A stretch of DNA of 18,366 bases, taken from NCBI GenBank assembly GCA_018457335.1, contig JAGYHI010000015.1, positions 1 through 18,366 of the forward strand, read 5' to 3'. A program made the translations under genes and the position numbers. Shown here in pieces: positions 8,156-16,328 of this stretch. Within the stretch, counting starts at the first letter, position 1; the number at the start of each line of letters is the position of its first letter. The DNA comes from Candidatus Altimarinota bacterium (GTDB lineage: Bacteria > Patescibacteria > JAEDAM01 > BD1-5 > UBA2023). A model generated the notes under the pieces. The model saw only the letters and a list, made by a program, of their open reading frames with translations. It was not told the DNA's origin and made no database searches.

Positions 8156-9298
8156 TTACTTTTTAAAAGTAAAGGTTTCACTTTGTTCTTGATTTTTTAC
8201 CGTTTCTATATTTTGTTTAGTTTTTTTACTAAAATTGGCAAATAAAAGAATCAGACTCGTAATCGGTGCATGGATGTTGAGGTTATTTTTGATACGAGCA
8301 ATGAGAGTGAAGGTCGGTATAAGAAGCAGTAAGAAATATGGATGCGAAACTCCATAAAAGAAAATCTCAAGTCCAAAAAGTAGTGTCAAAAAGAGTCCTT
8401 CTAAAATGGCTGGCTTGTAGAGAGAGAATTTTTCTTTTCCGATTGATGGAAGAGAAAGGAGATTGACGAAAGGTACTCCGATAATTCGAGAGTTTGTCCA
8501 ATACGGCGTCTGTGGAGTTTTAATTTGTGAAATCTCAGCAAGAGTTTTTTGATAATTTTCAGTATAAGAAAACTTTTTATCTTTCCCGAAAGCGACTTTT
8601 AAAAATTCAAAAATATAAGTAAAACTCGTACGGATATGAGCTTCTATCTGGTGATATGTCGGAATAAAATCATAGGCTCGATGTGAGAAAAAACTCGAAA
8701 ATCCAAAGAGTGAAACCGCATTTCCGACAAAAAAAGTGATATAAAGAATCGATACAAGAAAAGTCGCACTATTGATACCACCTACAAAAATCTGTGTAAA
8801 AAAGAGAAGAACAAGAAATAAATTTCCCATTTTTGCTCCGATTTTCATCTCTGGATTTGGATATTTTTCAGCGAGAAAAATTCCTAAAAAAGGAATAAAA
8901 GAAGCTAAAATTCGTATCTTTTCTTCCTCGCTATAATCCTGCTCTTTGAGATGAATATTTTCTTTTGGGTTTTTCCACTGAAAAACATTTTCGATTTCTA
9001 TCCCTTGGTACGCCTGATACATACCAACTAAAAGAACAAGAAAAAATATCGTCATCAAAATTCCAAAAATCAAATTTGGACCATAAATACCAAAAAAAGA
9101 AAAATTGATAATCGGTTTTAAGAAAAGATATACTACAAAACTCACAACCCCGAAAAGCATCACGAGAGTAGCTCTTTTGGCATGATTTTGGACATAGGGA
9201 TCTGCGAGTGGTGTCCCTTTTTTTGCGAAGAGAATCAGTGGTCCAAGAAAAAAATATGGTATCATTGCATTGATACGAGTTTCAAGATTTTTTTGCAT
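8156..9298 (-). CDS. Polytopic membrane protein of unknown function
   Basis: 380 residues with about seven hydrophobic segments (near residues 44-63, 75-97, 130-146, 157-174, 178-200, 300-340 and 346-357). The N-terminus (MIPYFFLGPLILF then a polar stretch with NHAKRA before the next helix) recalls DUF4870/Tic20-like membrane proteins; this is a weak family guess. A cytosolic-looking stretch with many charged residues covers about 205-295. The protein has about 21 glycines and none is UGA, unlike its plus-strand neighbours. It lies 54 nt downstream of dnaB with its own likely promoter between them. Function unknown. Confidence 0.85.
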   Translation of the reverse strand: MQKNLETRINAMIPYFFLGPLILFAKKGTPLADPYVQNHAKRATLVMLFGVVSFVVYLFLKPIINFSFFGIYGPNLIFGILMTIFFLVLLVGMYQAYQGIEIENVFQWKNPKENIHLKEQDYSEEEKIRILASFIPFLGIFLAEKYPNPEMKIGAKMGNLFLVLLFFTQIFVGGINSATFLVSILYITFFVGNAVSLFGFSSFFSHRAYDFIPTYHQIEAHIRTSFTYIFEFLKVAFGKDKKFSYTENYQKTLAEISQIKTPQTPYWTNSRIIGVPFVNLLSLPSIGKEKFSLYKPAILEGLFLTLLFGLEIFFYGVSHPYFLLLLIPTFTLIARIKNNLNIHAPITSLILLFANFSKKTKQNIETVKNQEQSETFTFKK

Positions 9299-9318
9299 AG
9301 AAAATAATTATTTCTTGT

Positions 9319-9347
9319 ATTTTAACATATTTTTTATAAAAAAGCAA
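9319..9347 (-). promoter_or_regulatory. Promoter of the membrane protein gene
   Basis: On the minus strand TTGCTT (9342-9347) is followed after 17 nt by TAAAAT (9319-9324), about 20 nt before the ATG. The -35 matches the TTGC type seen at three other promoters in this window. Confidence 0.55.
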
Positions 9348-9352
9348 ATCTT

Positions 9353-10726
9353 TTATATCGCCACATCTTGAATATCCTGGACACCTTGTGGAGCCTGCTG
9401 GTGATTTCTCTCGATTTCATAAAATTTTTGCTGACTTTTTTCAAATTTGAAATCCACTTGCCCGATTGGACCATTACGGTTTTTACGGATAAATACACTC
9501 GTAATACCGGCCTGTTCACTAAATTCGTCGTAGTAGTCATCACGGTAGAGCATCAAGATAATATCAGCATCCTGCTCGATCGAACCAGATTCACGAAGAT
9601 CGGACATGATAGGACGCTTGTCAGGACGACTTTCGACAGCACGAGAAAGCTGTGAAAGTGCAATTACTGGCACATCAAGTTCACGCGCGAGACTTTTGAG
9701 TCCACGAGAGATTTCTGAGATTTCTTGGACACGATTGAAAGTGTTTCCACTCGACATCAACTGCAAGTAATCAATCACAATCAAATCAAGCCCCTTTTCC
9801 ATTTTGAGTCGTCGCGCCTTACTCTTGATCTCGAGGAGTCCAGAATCCGCAGGGGAATCATCGATATAAATATCGACTTTTGAGAGCTTTTCGAGCGCGT
9901 CACCCATTCGTGCAAATTCTTCTTCGGTGAGTTTCCCTTTTTGGAGTTTCCAACTGTCTACTGCCATAGCCGATGAAATCATACGATCAGTGAGCTGTTC
10001 TTTTGACATTTCCAGTGAAAATATTGCTACGCTGCGTTGTTTGAGGGCGACATTTTGAGCAAAATTGAGGGCAATAGCGGTTTTACCCATACTCGGACGA
10101 GCTGCTACGATGATGAGATCCCCTCGTTTAAATCCACCGAGTTTTTCATTGAAATTTTCAAATCCAGTACTGATGCTATTTTTCTCAAAGACCGTTGGAT
10201 CTTCGTGGATAGCAGCAAATTCTTCGTACCGGTCATTGAGGATTTCTTTGATTGGTACGAGCTTATTTTGAATAAATTGCTGTGTCACATTAAAAAGTGA
10301 TTTTTCACATTTCTCGAGGAGTTTTGAAGTATCTTGGTCACTGTCATTTGCAAAGGCAATAATCTCATTTCCGGCGCGGATGAGTTTTCGGAGGACGCTT
10401 TTATCTTTTACAGTTTGTGCGTAGTGAAAAATATTTGCACTCGTAAAAGTACTCACCATCAAATCCTCGATAAAAGGCATTCCACCGATGAGGTCGAGTT
10501 TTTTTTGATCAGCAATTACATCACGGACAGTCACACTATCTATTGGACGATTTCGTGCATAGAGATCCATCATTGCGCTGTAGACAATTGCATGTGAAGG
10601 ATCATAAAAATCCTCACTCGATAAAATATTTGCGACTTGGAGCATGGCATCTTTGTCGATGAGTATAGAACCAAGGACACTTTTTTCAGCTTCGCTACTA
10701 TGTGGAGGGATGTTTGCGGTTGACAT
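9353..10726 (-). CDS. dnaB: Replicative DNA helicase DnaB
   Basis: DnaB is the hexameric 5'-3' helicase loaded at the origin by the initiation machinery, which unwinds DNA at the fork. The 457 residues contain the N-terminal primase-interacting domain (about 5-105) and the RecA-like ATPase: Walker A RPSMGKT (210-216), FSLEMSKEQL (236-245), Walker B LDLIVIDYLQLM (313-324), LSQLSR (358-362 on), and the C-terminal FIRKNRNGP arginine-rich loop. Length is normal (E. coli 471), no intein is present, and none of about 20 glycines uses UGA. It lies 11 nt after the TPR gene on the same strand, so probably one transcript. The stop is TAA. Confidence 0.97.
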   Translation of the reverse strand: MSTANIPPHSSEAEKSVLGSILIDKDAMLQVANILSSEDFYDPSHAIVYSAMMDLYARNRPIDSVTVRDVIADQKKLDLIGGMPFIEDLMVSTFTSANIFHYAQTVKDKSVLRKLIRAGNEIIAFANDSDQDTSKLLEKCEKSLFNVTQQFIQNKLVPIKEILNDRYEEFAAIHEDPTVFEKNSISTGFENFNEKLGGFKRGDLIIVAARPSMGKTAIALNFAQNVALKQRSVAIFSLEMSKEQLTDRMISSAMAVDSWKLQKGKLTEEEFARMGDALEKLSKVDIYIDDSPADSGLLEIKSKARRLKMEKGLDLIVIDYLQLMSSGNTFNRVQEISEISRGLKSLARELDVPVIALSQLSRAVESRPDKRPIMSDLRESGSIEQDADIILMLYRDDYYDEFSEQAGITSVFIRKNRNGPIGQVDFKFEKSQQKFYEIERNHQQAPQGVQDIQDVAI

Positions 10727-10737
10727 TAAGGAAGGGT

Positions 10738-11844
10738 TTAAGAATTTTCTGCATTAAAATGTTGATTCATTTCTTCTTCAGCAACGAGTTTTTCTATCAT
10801 TTCTTGGATTTCATTGGTATTGTATGGAGAAAGCGTTTTGAGTTTTATAAGAGTTTCGATAGCATCTTTTCGTTTTCAGAGGTGGATTTGTGCTTTGGCT
10901 TCGAGGTCGAGGATTTCTTTATTTTTTGGCCATTGTTTGAGGTAGAGTCGAGTAAATCGGTAGAGATTTTCCATATCTTTGAGCTCGTATGAGAGATGTG
11001 AGAGTACAAAAAGAATTTCTTCTTTTTCTTCTGAAAGACTGAGAAGTTTTTCGTAGAGAGCAGCTGCGACTTTATATTTTTTCTTGATAATTAGTACATC
11101 AGCAAGGCTTTTAAGGATTTCAGCGTCTTCTGGATAGGATTTTGCAAGGTCTTTATAGAGGATTTCAGCTGCATCAAATTTTTTCTTTCCTTCATAGATG
11201 CTTCCGAGCATGAGATTGAGTTTTTTGTGGTCTTTTTTGAGAGCAAGTCCATTAATGATAAGTGCTTGTGCCTCGTCAATTTCGCCACGGGCTATGAGAG
11301 TCTGTGCTTGTTTCTTTATATTTGCAAGTTCTTCAGTTGGATTTTTTTCTTTCTTTTTTGGTTGCTTTTCCTCGGTTGTGTCTTGGGTTTCTACTGTTTT
11401 TATTTCTATTTCATTTTTATTGTTGTTTGTTTGTTGGCTTTCTTTAGATTTTTTTTCTGTTTTTTCTTTTTTTGTGATTTCTTTGTTTTCTCATTCTTTT
11501 TCGTTTTGCTTTTTTATTTCTTTTTCATGTTTCTTCTTTGTTTTTCATGGCTCTTTTTCTTCCAAGAGTAATTTTGTATCAGTTTCATCCCCAGAGAGAA
11601 TTGGATTTTCAAGAGACTGAATTTGTTCTTGAAATTTTTGTTCTTCGGTTTTTTCTCGCTCTTTTAGGAGCTCACTATCGCGTCCATCAATACGAGCATC
11701 ACGACCTTTTGGTCCAAATTTTTGAAAAATCCGCACAAAAGTAGGGAAGTAGTACCAAATCAAAGCCCCGATAAAAATCACTGTCACGATACAAAATATG
11801 ATAATTTCGGTATGTACCCAAGGGACAAGAAAAAAGAATTCCAT
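10738..11844 (-). CDS. Membrane-anchored TPR protein
   Basis: Table 25 joins the pieces into a 368-residue protein with UGA-Gly at 11545, 11491 and 10876. The order is: an N-terminal transmembrane helix (about residues 14-33, IIIFCIVTVIFIGALIW), a long Lys/Glu-rich linker (about 45-180), then TPR-like helix pairs to the C-terminus (EAQALIINGLAL, AAEILYKDLAKSYPEDAEIL, AAALYEKLLSL and so on). Such proteins usually serve as scaffolds at the membrane; the partner is unknown. I chose ATG 11844 because the frame upstream is not protein-like and a promoter lies about 35 nt before it. It is transcribed ahead of dnaB, 11 nt away. The stop is TAA. Confidence 0.85.
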
Positions 11845-11880
11845 ATATAATATGAATAAAAAATATTTTGAGTCTCTTTG

Positions 11881-11908
11881 ATTGTAGTAAAAAAAAGATT
11901 TTTTGCAA
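11881..11908 (-). promoter_or_regulatory. Promoter of the TPR-dnaB operon
   Basis: On the minus strand TTGCAA (11903-11908), 16-nt spacer, TACAAT (11881-11886). Predicted start about 30 nt before the ATG at 11844. It is divergent from the rplS promoter 37 nt away. Confidence 0.65.
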
Positions 11909-11944
11909 GATTTTTGTGCTTTGATATTTTTTTTCGAAAAAAAT

Positions 11945-11972
11945 TTGCTTTTTTGTAAAAAGTTTATATACT
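11945..11972 (+). promoter_or_regulatory. Promoter of rplS
   Basis: TTGCTT (11945-11950), 16-nt spacer, TATACT (11967-11972). The predicted leader is about 27 nt, too short for a large regulatory structure, and has no Shine-Dalgarno sequence before the ATG at 12006. Confidence 0.65.
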
Positions 11973-12005
11973 TCATTCGTTTTTTATTCATTTGTAAAAA
12001 TTTCT

Positions 12006-12362
12006 ATGTCTAATACTTCACTCATCGCAGAACTCCAAAAAGGAAGCGCAAAAAAAATCCAAGATAAAAACTTTGAAACTGGTATGGAGGTAGTTGTCCA
12101 CCAAGTTTTTAATGAAAACGGAAAAGAACGAGCACAAAAATTCCGAGGACTTATTATCTCGACTCGAGGATCAACTCCACTTGATAAGACTATCACAGTT
12201 CGAACGACTATGGATGGTATCGGTATTGAAAAAGTTTTCCCAGTCAATGCTCCGAATATTTCTGAAATCGAAATCCTTCGAAAATTTAAAGTACGACGAA
12301 AAAATATTGGATACATCCGAGATCTTACTGGTAAAGCGGCTCGACTTAAAGAAATTAAATAA
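12006..12362 (+). CDS. rplS: Large ribosomal subunit protein bL19
   Basis: bL19 sits at the interface of the 50S and 30S subunits. The 118-residue protein shows the family pattern: a basic beta-rich domain with the FRGLIISTRGS segment (about 45-55), TVRTTMDGIGIEKVFP, NISEIEILRKFKVRRKNIGYIRDLTGKAARLKEI at the end (key motif KVRRKNIGYIRDLTGKAAR). Length is normal. All nine glycines use GGN codons, none UGA. In most bacteria rplS lies with rpsP, rimM and trmD; here it stands alone, divergent from the TPR-dnaB operon, with its own promoter and terminator. Stop TAA. Confidence 0.95.
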   Translation: MSNTSLIAELQKGSAKKIQDKNFETGMEVVVHQVFNENGKERAQKFRGLIISTRGSTPLDKTITVRTTMDGIGIEKVFPVNAPNISEIEILRKFKVRRKNIGYIRDLTGKAARLKEIK

Positions 12363-12418
12363 TTCTTCTTTTCTTTGTCTTTTTAAGGAAACGAAAGTTT
12401 TATAAAATATGAAAATAC

Positions 12419-12442
12419 TCCCCTGAAAATGGGGGATTTTTC
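12419..12442 (+). terminator. Intrinsic terminator of rplS
   Basis: Six-pair stem TCCCCT/GGGGGA (one G-T wobble) with loop GAAAAT at 12419-12436, followed by a T-tract. Confidence 0.65.
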
Positions 12443-12479
12443 GCTTTTTTGGGAAATTGTTATTGTGAGAAGGGGAGAG

Positions 12480-12700
12480 TTAATTAAGAATGAAGAAATA
12501 AGAATTAAGAATTAAGAATGAATGATTCAGGATTTTGCCATTCCCGCGTACGCGGGAATCTGGGTGAAAAACAGTATATGTCATCCTCGGGCTTGACCCG
12601 GGGATCCAGTCGATAAAAAAATTCTATTATTTCTTCCTATGAAGGGGAACTAAAGGGGGATTTTTAGGAATTAAGAATTAAAAAAGAGGAATTAATAATT
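12480..12700. repeat. Palindromic repeats and AATTAAG tracts
   Basis: Tandem AATTAAGAAT-like units (about 12482-12530 and again 12664-12700) flank two palindromes. One is a perfect 20-bp inverted repeat at 12540-12559 (ATTCCCGCGTACGCGGGAAT), followed by CTGGGTG. The other is TGTCATCCTCGGGCTTGACC to GGGGATCCA at 12579-12608. Both have relatives at 13073-13164. 12637-12668 also carries a G-rich AAGGGGAACTAAAGGGGGA unit. No gene is supported. Confidence 0.7.
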
Positions 12701-12709
12701 TTAAAAAAC

Positions 12710-12794
12710 CGTCACCCACAAGGTGAAATCGTGGCAATCTCTGACTATGGACTTTGAAATCGCCACATTCCACTCCGCTTCGCTCGCGATGACG
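12710..12794. repeat. 85-bp palindromic repeat, copy 2
   Basis: Inverted copy of the element at 7912-7995. It begins CGTCACCCACAAGG, carries GGCAATCTCTGACTATGG and ATCGCCACATTCCAC, and ends CTCGCGATGACG. The two outer ends pair imperfectly. A shorter related piece starts at 12929 (CCGCCACCCACGAG). Confidence 0.8.
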
Positions 12795-12803
12795 AAAAAA
12801 CTA

Positions 12804-13056
12804 TGTCATCCCCAATCAAGTTGAGGGCAGGCTCTGAACTTGTTTCAGGATCTTTAAAAGAGTATTCCACAATTCTGTACTAGATCCCGTATCGGGGTCC
12901 GGGATGACAGTTTGGGGAAGTGAAATTAAAAACCGCCACCCACGAGAATCGACAGCGACGCGGTAATCTCCCAAAAAACCGTCATTCTGAGCGTTAGCGA
13001 AGAATTTTCTAACCCACAATACCTCAACCCCAGTCCTCTCCTTTGGAGGAGAGGGA
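12804..13056. repeat. Cluster of at least five short palindromes
   Basis: In order: TGTCATCC with CTGAACTTGTTTCAGGATCT (12804-12852); AGATCCCGTATCGGGGTCC ending GGGATGACA (12882-12909); a partial copy of the 85-bp element (about 12929-12972); CGTCATTCTGAGCG with AGCGAAGAAT (12980-13005); and CCTCTCCTTTGGAGGAGAGG (13035-13054). Most carry a GTCAT(T/C) or ATGAC end. The stretch is more GC-rich than its surroundings and breaks into short frames in all readings, so I call no gene. Confidence 0.7.
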
Positions 13057-13072
13057 GTAAAAATACAAAACC

Positions 13073-13164
13073 TGTCATTCCCGCACAGGCGGGAATCTGG
13101 GTGAAAATATCTCGTAGAGCTAAAAAAGTAAACCAGATCACCGGGACAAGCCCGAGGATGACAT
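13073..13164. repeat. Composite palindromic repeat
   Basis: TGTCATTCCCGCACAGGCGG then GAATCTGGGTG (13073-13103) repeats the unit at 12536-12566. GATCACCGGGACAAGCCCGA then GGATGACA (13137-13164) is the inverted counterpart of 12579-12606. The same two unit types therefore occur as a pair on both sides of the repeat cluster, with the second unit in opposite orientation. Confidence 0.7.
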
Positions 13165-13627
13165 TTTTTTGGAGTTTACATAAGAAAGTATATACCATTT
13201 CCTGTTGTTTAATCTAGGGCCCAAGTAATAATAACAAATTCCACTATTAAAAATAAGTTTTCATCTTTAAAGCCCCAAAAGTAAAGAAATTTTCCTTCCT
13301 TTTCCAAAGAAAAAAATCTCAAAATTCGACTTGACTTTTTTTCACATTTTACTTGTCTTCGGTGTATAAAAAATATATTCAAAGAAGAAAAATGGAGGTG
13401 TGCGCGAATGTGAATTTTTTGTGAAGGAAAGTTTTTTGATAAAATAAAGATTTCCGAAAAAATGAGAGTAAAAAAGGTGTACAAATATCGTTGTCAAGGG
13501 AATTTTTTATTTTGACTTTAGAGGAAATTTAGATAAAAATAGAGCATACAATTTTAGCCAGATATTTTGAAAATTTTCAAATTATAAGGTTTTAATTTTC
13601 TTTCAAACTTTTACAAAAAATTTCACT
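13165..13627 (+). promoter_or_regulatory. AT-rich leader of dnaA
   Basis: About 460 nt without a supported gene. A possible dnaA promoter is TTGACT (13512-13517), 16-nt spacer, TAAAAA (13534-13539), with an alternative -10 TACAAT at 13547-13552. I found no exact DnaA box (TTATCCACA or its complement), so there is no direct evidence that this is the replication origin although position and composition would allow it. Confidence 0.35.
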
Positions 13628-15088
13628 ATGAATACTCAATTTTCTCTTGCTGATTTACAAAAATCAATCGTACTTCTTTCTAATTCAATTCGAAAACAAG
13701 ATTTCTTGACGTATTTTAAGCAATTTTCTTTGATTTCTGCAACAGAAAACGCGATTGTAATTGGTGCAGTTTCTTCATTTCATAAAGATAATTTAACAAA
13801 AAAGTTTGCAAGAGAAATCGAAAAAGCGATTCAGGACATTAATCCAAATATAAAAAATGTGGAAATTGCTGTCGATGAATCAATTGATTTAAGAAAGGAA
13901 GATGAAATTGTAGACTGTCGAGCAATTTTGAAATCAACAGAAAAAAAGACAAAAAAAGCACAATCTCAAGGAGTAGAAATTGTCAAAGGAATCAATAGTC
14001 GTTTGATTTCTGAGAAATATCAACTCTCGAATTTTATCGTAGGCTCAGGGACACAACTTGCACACGCAGCCTGTGAAGCGGTCGCTCGAAAACCAGGATC
14101 TTCGTACAATCCACTCTACATCTACGGAAATGTCGGACTCGGAAAAACACATCTTCTTCAGGCGACAGCAAATAGTATCGCAAAAAATTTTAAAGATAAA
14201 AAAGTGGTCTATACAACGGCTGATAAATTTATCAGAGATTTTGTTTCTGGTATCCAAAAACGAACGGCTGATAAACTTCGAAGTAAATATCAAGAAGTCG
14301 ATGTACTTGTAATTGATGATGTACAATTTTTTGCTGGAAAAAAGGCTACTCAGGATGAGCTTTACAATATTTTTAATATTCTTCATGAGTCTGGAAAACA
14401 AATAATCCTCTCTGGTGATAGACCTCCACGAGAATTGACAGAACTTGTTTCACGACTCCAAAGTCGATTTGAAAGTGGAATTATTGTTGATGTAAATGCA
14501 CCAGATTATGAAACACGGCTAGCGATTTTACAAGAAAAAGCACAAGCAAGAGAATTTCTCCTTCCACAAGATGTAGCTGAATTTATCGCGACACATGTCA
14601 CAGAAAATATCCGAGAACTCGAAGGAGTGCTTAATCAGATGATTGCTGAGTATGACCTCCGTGGAACGCCACCAACGCTTGAAAATGTGTCTATGCGACT
14701 CTCAAAACTCGCTATCAAACCACTCGAGCAAGCTCAAACTTTCTCGACTTCTCCTGTTGGAGGATTTACTCCGACGCGACCAAAAACCTTTACTGGCGGA
14801 TTTATCAGCTACGAGGATTTGATTCAAGCGGTTTCAAATCACTTCGGTATCGAGATTCGTGCACTGCTCTCTGAGGACAGACGAAAAGAAAATATGATTC
14901 CACGACAAGTAGCGATGTATCTCCTCAAAAAGAAACTCAACTATACTTATGAGCGAATTGGAAATATTTTCTCTGGACGAAATCATACCGCTGTAATGTA
15001 CAGTTGTCGCAAACTCGAACAAATCATGAAAAAAGACCAGCAAGTCGCCTACGAACTCAATGTCATCCGTGATAAACTTGGAATATAA
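13628..15088 (+). CDS. dnaA: Chromosomal replication initiator DnaA
   Basis: DnaA binds origin boxes as an ATP-dependent oligomer, melts the origin and helps load DnaB. The 486 residues show domain I (1-80), a Lys-rich linker (about 100-115), and the AAA+ domain with Walker A GNVGLGKT (167-174), Walker B VLVIDDVQFF (226-235), sensor LSGDRPP (261-267) and the arginine-finger region LQSRFESG. Domain IV follows, with the DNA-binding signature SGRNHTAVMYSCRKLE near the end. CGA encodes the conserved Arg in SRF and in SGRNHT, and CGG the Arg of YETRLAIL. None of about 24 glycines is UGA. Start ATG 13628 has no Shine-Dalgarno sequence. Stop TAA. Confidence 0.97.
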   Translation: MNTQFSLADLQKSIVLLSNSIRKQDFLTYFKQFSLISATENAIVIGAVSSFHKDNLTKKFAREIEKAIQDINPNIKNVEIAVDESIDLRKEDEIVDCRAILKSTEKKTKKAQSQGVEIVKGINSRLISEKYQLSNFIVGSGTQLAHAACEAVARKPGSSYNPLYIYGNVGLGKTHLLQATANSIAKNFKDKKVVYTTADKFIRDFVSGIQKRTADKLRSKYQEVDVLVIDDVQFFAGKKATQDELYNIFNILHESGKQIILSGDRPPRELTELVSRLQSRFESGIIVDVNAPDYETRLAILQEKAQAREFLLPQDVAEFIATHVTENIRELEGVLNQMIAEYDLRGTPPTLENVSMRLSKLAIKPLEQAQTFSTSPVGGFTPTRPKTFTGGFISYEDLIQAVSNHFGIEIRALLSEDRRKENMIPRQVAMYLLKKKLNYTYERIGNIFSGRNHTAVMYSCRKLEQIMKKDQQVAYELNVIRDKLGI

Positions 15089-15091
15089 AAT

Positions 15092-15121
15092 AAAAATCCC
15101 ACAAAATGATGTGGGATTTTT
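15092..15121. terminator. Shared bidirectional terminator
   Basis: Perfect 12-bp stem (15092-15103 with 15110-15121; AAAAATCCCACA) and loop AAATGA. It lies between the converging dnaA and MEMO-type genes; the stop of the latter is at 15123-15125, directly next to the stem. Confidence 0.85.
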
Positions 15122-15122
15122 T

Positions 15123-16328
15123 CTACTCAAAACTCTCACAATCTATCACACCATTTTTATCAATTTTATAAAATAATTCATCATAGTATAAAATTCTATT
15201 TTCGATGTTTCCGATAAATATCATATTTTGGTATTTCATCGGGGATTTGATTTTGATTGCTGGCAATCGCTTTAAAAGACTTTCGCTTTCTTTTTTATCA
15301 AAAAAAGTCAGCCCGAGGTCTTTTAAAAGTGAGACTTTTACAGCGTCACTTTTTGGAGTGAAATTTTCTTTTATACTATAAAAAAGTCGATTGTGCCAGT
15401 ATTTTGGGTTTCTTTTTGGATTTTTGTGTGAATAAAAACAGCGGAGTGACTCTGGATTTGTGATTTTTGGAGTGAGTGTAAAACTGGTATTTTCGTAGTT
15501 TTTTTCGAGTTTTCTTTTTTTAAAATGTGATAAAAAATTTTGTTTTCAAGTGTCATCTTTTTTATTTTCAAAAATCCCATAGAGGTGAGAAGTGTTTTCA
15601 AAATTGGAATTAATGTTTAAAATACTGTCGACCGAGGTGCGATTTTTTAGTTGGAAAAAAGGTTTTCCGTGGTTTTTTGCGAGAGTTTTTACTGAAAAAA
15701 GACAACTCGGACAGTCGACTTCGATCGGAGTATTTTCTTCACTTTCGAGCATTTGGAGTGTATTTAGGTCGTGAAAATATGCCATTTTTTCTTGTGTGTG
15801 GTGTGATGCATCAATTGACGCGATAAAGAGCGTATCACCGTCAAAATTATATTTTTGAAGTTTTTCCACCATCTCCTCGTGCCTTTTTGCAAATCTCATA
15901 TCGATTTTTAAAAGCAAAACACTCGTTTTCGTATTCGGGAAATATTTTTTTATAAACGCAAAATGATTCCCGATTCCGTGTTCGCGAGTTTGCCAATTTT
16001 CTCCTTTTTTTGTGAAAATTTTATTTTTTTCTGAGGAAGAGAAGGGAAGAGAAAAACCCTCTATACAAGATTTTTCAAAGCAAAATTTACCACTTTTTGG
16101 AAAAGAAATCATATCCTCTTGCCCGAAATGATTTGGTGAAATAATGACAATATTTTGTGTCGAAGGATATTTTTTAGCAAGCGTCTCATAAAAGTCATCT
16201 ATATAGCTATTTGCCAGATTGTGATGTGGAACTACAGCAAAAAACCGCTGTGGATTTTCTGTGTTTTTCTCGATTTGTCCACAGGCTGTCAGGAGGAAGA
16301 TGCAAAGGATGAAAAGGATTTTTTTCAT
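15123..16328 (-). CDS. MEMO-family lipoprotein with extra C-terminal domain
   Basis: 401 residues in table 25. A lipoprotein signal peptide ends in the lipobox LLTAC (Cys16). Residues about 28-258 match the MEMO / AmmeMemoRadiSam system protein B family, related to extradiol-dioxygenase folds: PHHNL (34-38), SPNHFG (64-69), EHGIGNHFAF (116-125), SIDASHH (171-177). These histidines sit where the family has its metal-site residues. The family's reaction is unknown. UGA-Gly261 then leads into about 140 basic residues unlike MEMO (for example SHKNPKRNPKYWHNRLFYS), ending at TAG. With UGA as stop it would be a plain MEMO lipoprotein. Its ATG directly follows the TAG of the upstream lipoprotein gene, so translation is probably coupled. 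It acts outside the cytoplasmic membrane. Confidence 0.85.

Noticed and set aside
11198..11620. Plus-strand hydrophobic ORFs opposite the TPR gene
   Set aside because: They are Phe/Ser-rich because they are antisense to the Lys/Glu-rich linker of the TPR protein.
12480..13165. CRISPR array
   Set aside because: The repeats are of different types, unequally spaced and in mixed orientation, with no regular spacer length and no cas genes nearby.
12816..13198. Minus-strand ORFs of 67 and 90 codons upstream of dnaA
   Set aside because: They are made of palindromic repeat units read by chance; they lack family features and match the repeat boundaries rather than gene boundaries.
13209..13484. Minus-strand ORF of 91 codons in the dnaA leader
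   Set aside because: Only a TTG start is available, composition follows the AT-rich spacer, there is no recognisable motif and the promoter evidence is weak. It cannot be excluded.
15371..15601. Minus-strand ORF of 76 codons starting inside the MEMO-type gene
   Set aside because: It is in another frame from the 401-residue lipoprotein, which reads on through UGA-Gly261 to TAG 15123-15125.
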